From: an uncultured Eubacteriales bacterium
Lineage (GTDB): Bacteria; Bacillota; Clostridia; Lachnospirales; Lachnospiraceae
Direction: 5' to 3'
Length of the DNA stretch: 59,297 bases
Assembly (NCBI GenBank): GCA_900549105.1
Contig: URND01000005.1
Span: 1 to 59,297, forward strand
Shown here: piece after piece, positions 59,246-59,297 of the stretch
Layout: each line of letters starts with the position of its first letter
Position numbering within the stretch: position 1 is the stretch's first letter
Notes under the pieces: model-generated
What the model saw: the letters and a program-made list of their open reading frames with translations, nothing else
Databases searched by the model: none
What the model was told of the DNA's origin: nothing
Position numbers and translations under genes: made by a program

Positions 59246-59297
59246 TGCCGGCGACCGGAATCGAACCGGTACGATCGGTTAGGATCGCAGGATTTTA
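59246..59297 (-). tRNA. tRNA-Leu (anticodon probably UAA), 5' part outside the window
   Basis: The visible 3' part starts inside the anticodon loop (TAAAA), then anticodon stem TCCTG, a long variable arm CGATC-CTAAC-CGATCG, T arm ACCGGTTCGATTCCGGT and acceptor strand CGCCGGC with discriminator A. The long variable arm limits it to Leu, Ser or Tyr, and the TAA-A loop context fits Leu best. Confidence 0.8.

Overview
The window looks like a chromosome segment of a Gram-positive, low-to-mid GC, strictly anaerobic gut Clostridium relative, most likely a member of the Lachnospiraceae. Signs of this are the oxygen-sensitive NrdD/NrdG ribonucleotide reductase, a glycyl-radical enzyme with its activase, Shine-Dalgarno sites of the GGAGG type, many U-tailed terminators, an AgrC/AgrA-type regulatory system, MurE with the DNPR motif of meso-diaminopimelate ligases, and IS256 and MobA/MobL-type mobile DNA typical of that family. 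Species cannot be decided from the sequence.

Region by region. (1) Positions 1 to about 11.1 kb are accessory DNA: a decayed gene tail, an IS256-family insertion sequence, two membrane proteins of unknown role, then a plasmid-like backbone (ParM-like actin, small ParR-like partner, RepA_N-type initiator with an iteron array inside its own coding sequence, DnaC-like loader, DUF3847-type protein, presumed oriT, MobA/MobL relaxase) and a small XRE regulator divergent from a membrane peptide. The element ends in the 3' part of rlmD, whose protein carries an extra ~95-residue tail that was probably supplied by the element. (2) 10.9-17.3 kb: housekeeping genes rlmD, yhaM, a CsbD-like gene and mutS2, plus a PD-(D/E)XK nuclease-family gene. 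(3) 17.6-24.4 kb: an orphan class II lanthipeptide locus (50-residue precursor missed by longer-ORF searches, LanM synthetase, AgrC-like kinase, two paralogous LytTR response regulators, and a Tn916 Orf7/Orf8-like sigma/helix-turn-helix pair) without a transporter, protease or immunity genes. (4) 24.5-35.3 kb: a truncated ATP-binding regulator, dut, nrdG, nrdD, a metF / methionine-synthase-activation / metH operon in which metH is broken by a foreign amidohydrolase fragment, then dapF and murE on the other strand.

(5) 35.4-52.1 kb is the most interesting block: a long minus-strand regulon with a sugar-type ABC transporter, a non-PFL glycyl-radical enzyme and its activase, an FGGY (XylB-like) kinase, a complete acetoin-dehydrogenase-type E1alpha/E1beta/E2/E3 complex, a lipoate-protein ligase, an MBL-fold hydrolase and a SorC-family regulator. 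A shared palindrome-centred motif lies at three promoters. The gene set suggests this route (inference): uptake of a polyol, radical dehydration to a 1-deoxy-ketose (a methyl alpha-hydroxyketone, an acetoin analogue), phosphorylation, then TPP/lipoate-dependent cleavage to acetyl-CoA plus a phosphorylated aldose. For a C5 substrate this would be 1-deoxyxylulose 5-phosphate giving acetyl-CoA and glyceraldehyde 3-phosphate.

(6) 52.2-59.3 kb returns to core functions: acyl-CoA thioesterase, a C_GCAxxG_C_C protein, pyruvate kinase downstream of an AI-2E-family exporter, tRNA-Lys, tRNA-Phe, a one-chain glucose PTS permease behind a possible attenuator, and a tRNA-Leu cut by the window end. A ~66-bp GC-rich dispersed repeat occurs in the leader of the glycyl-radical enzyme gene and again in the terminator loop of ptsG.
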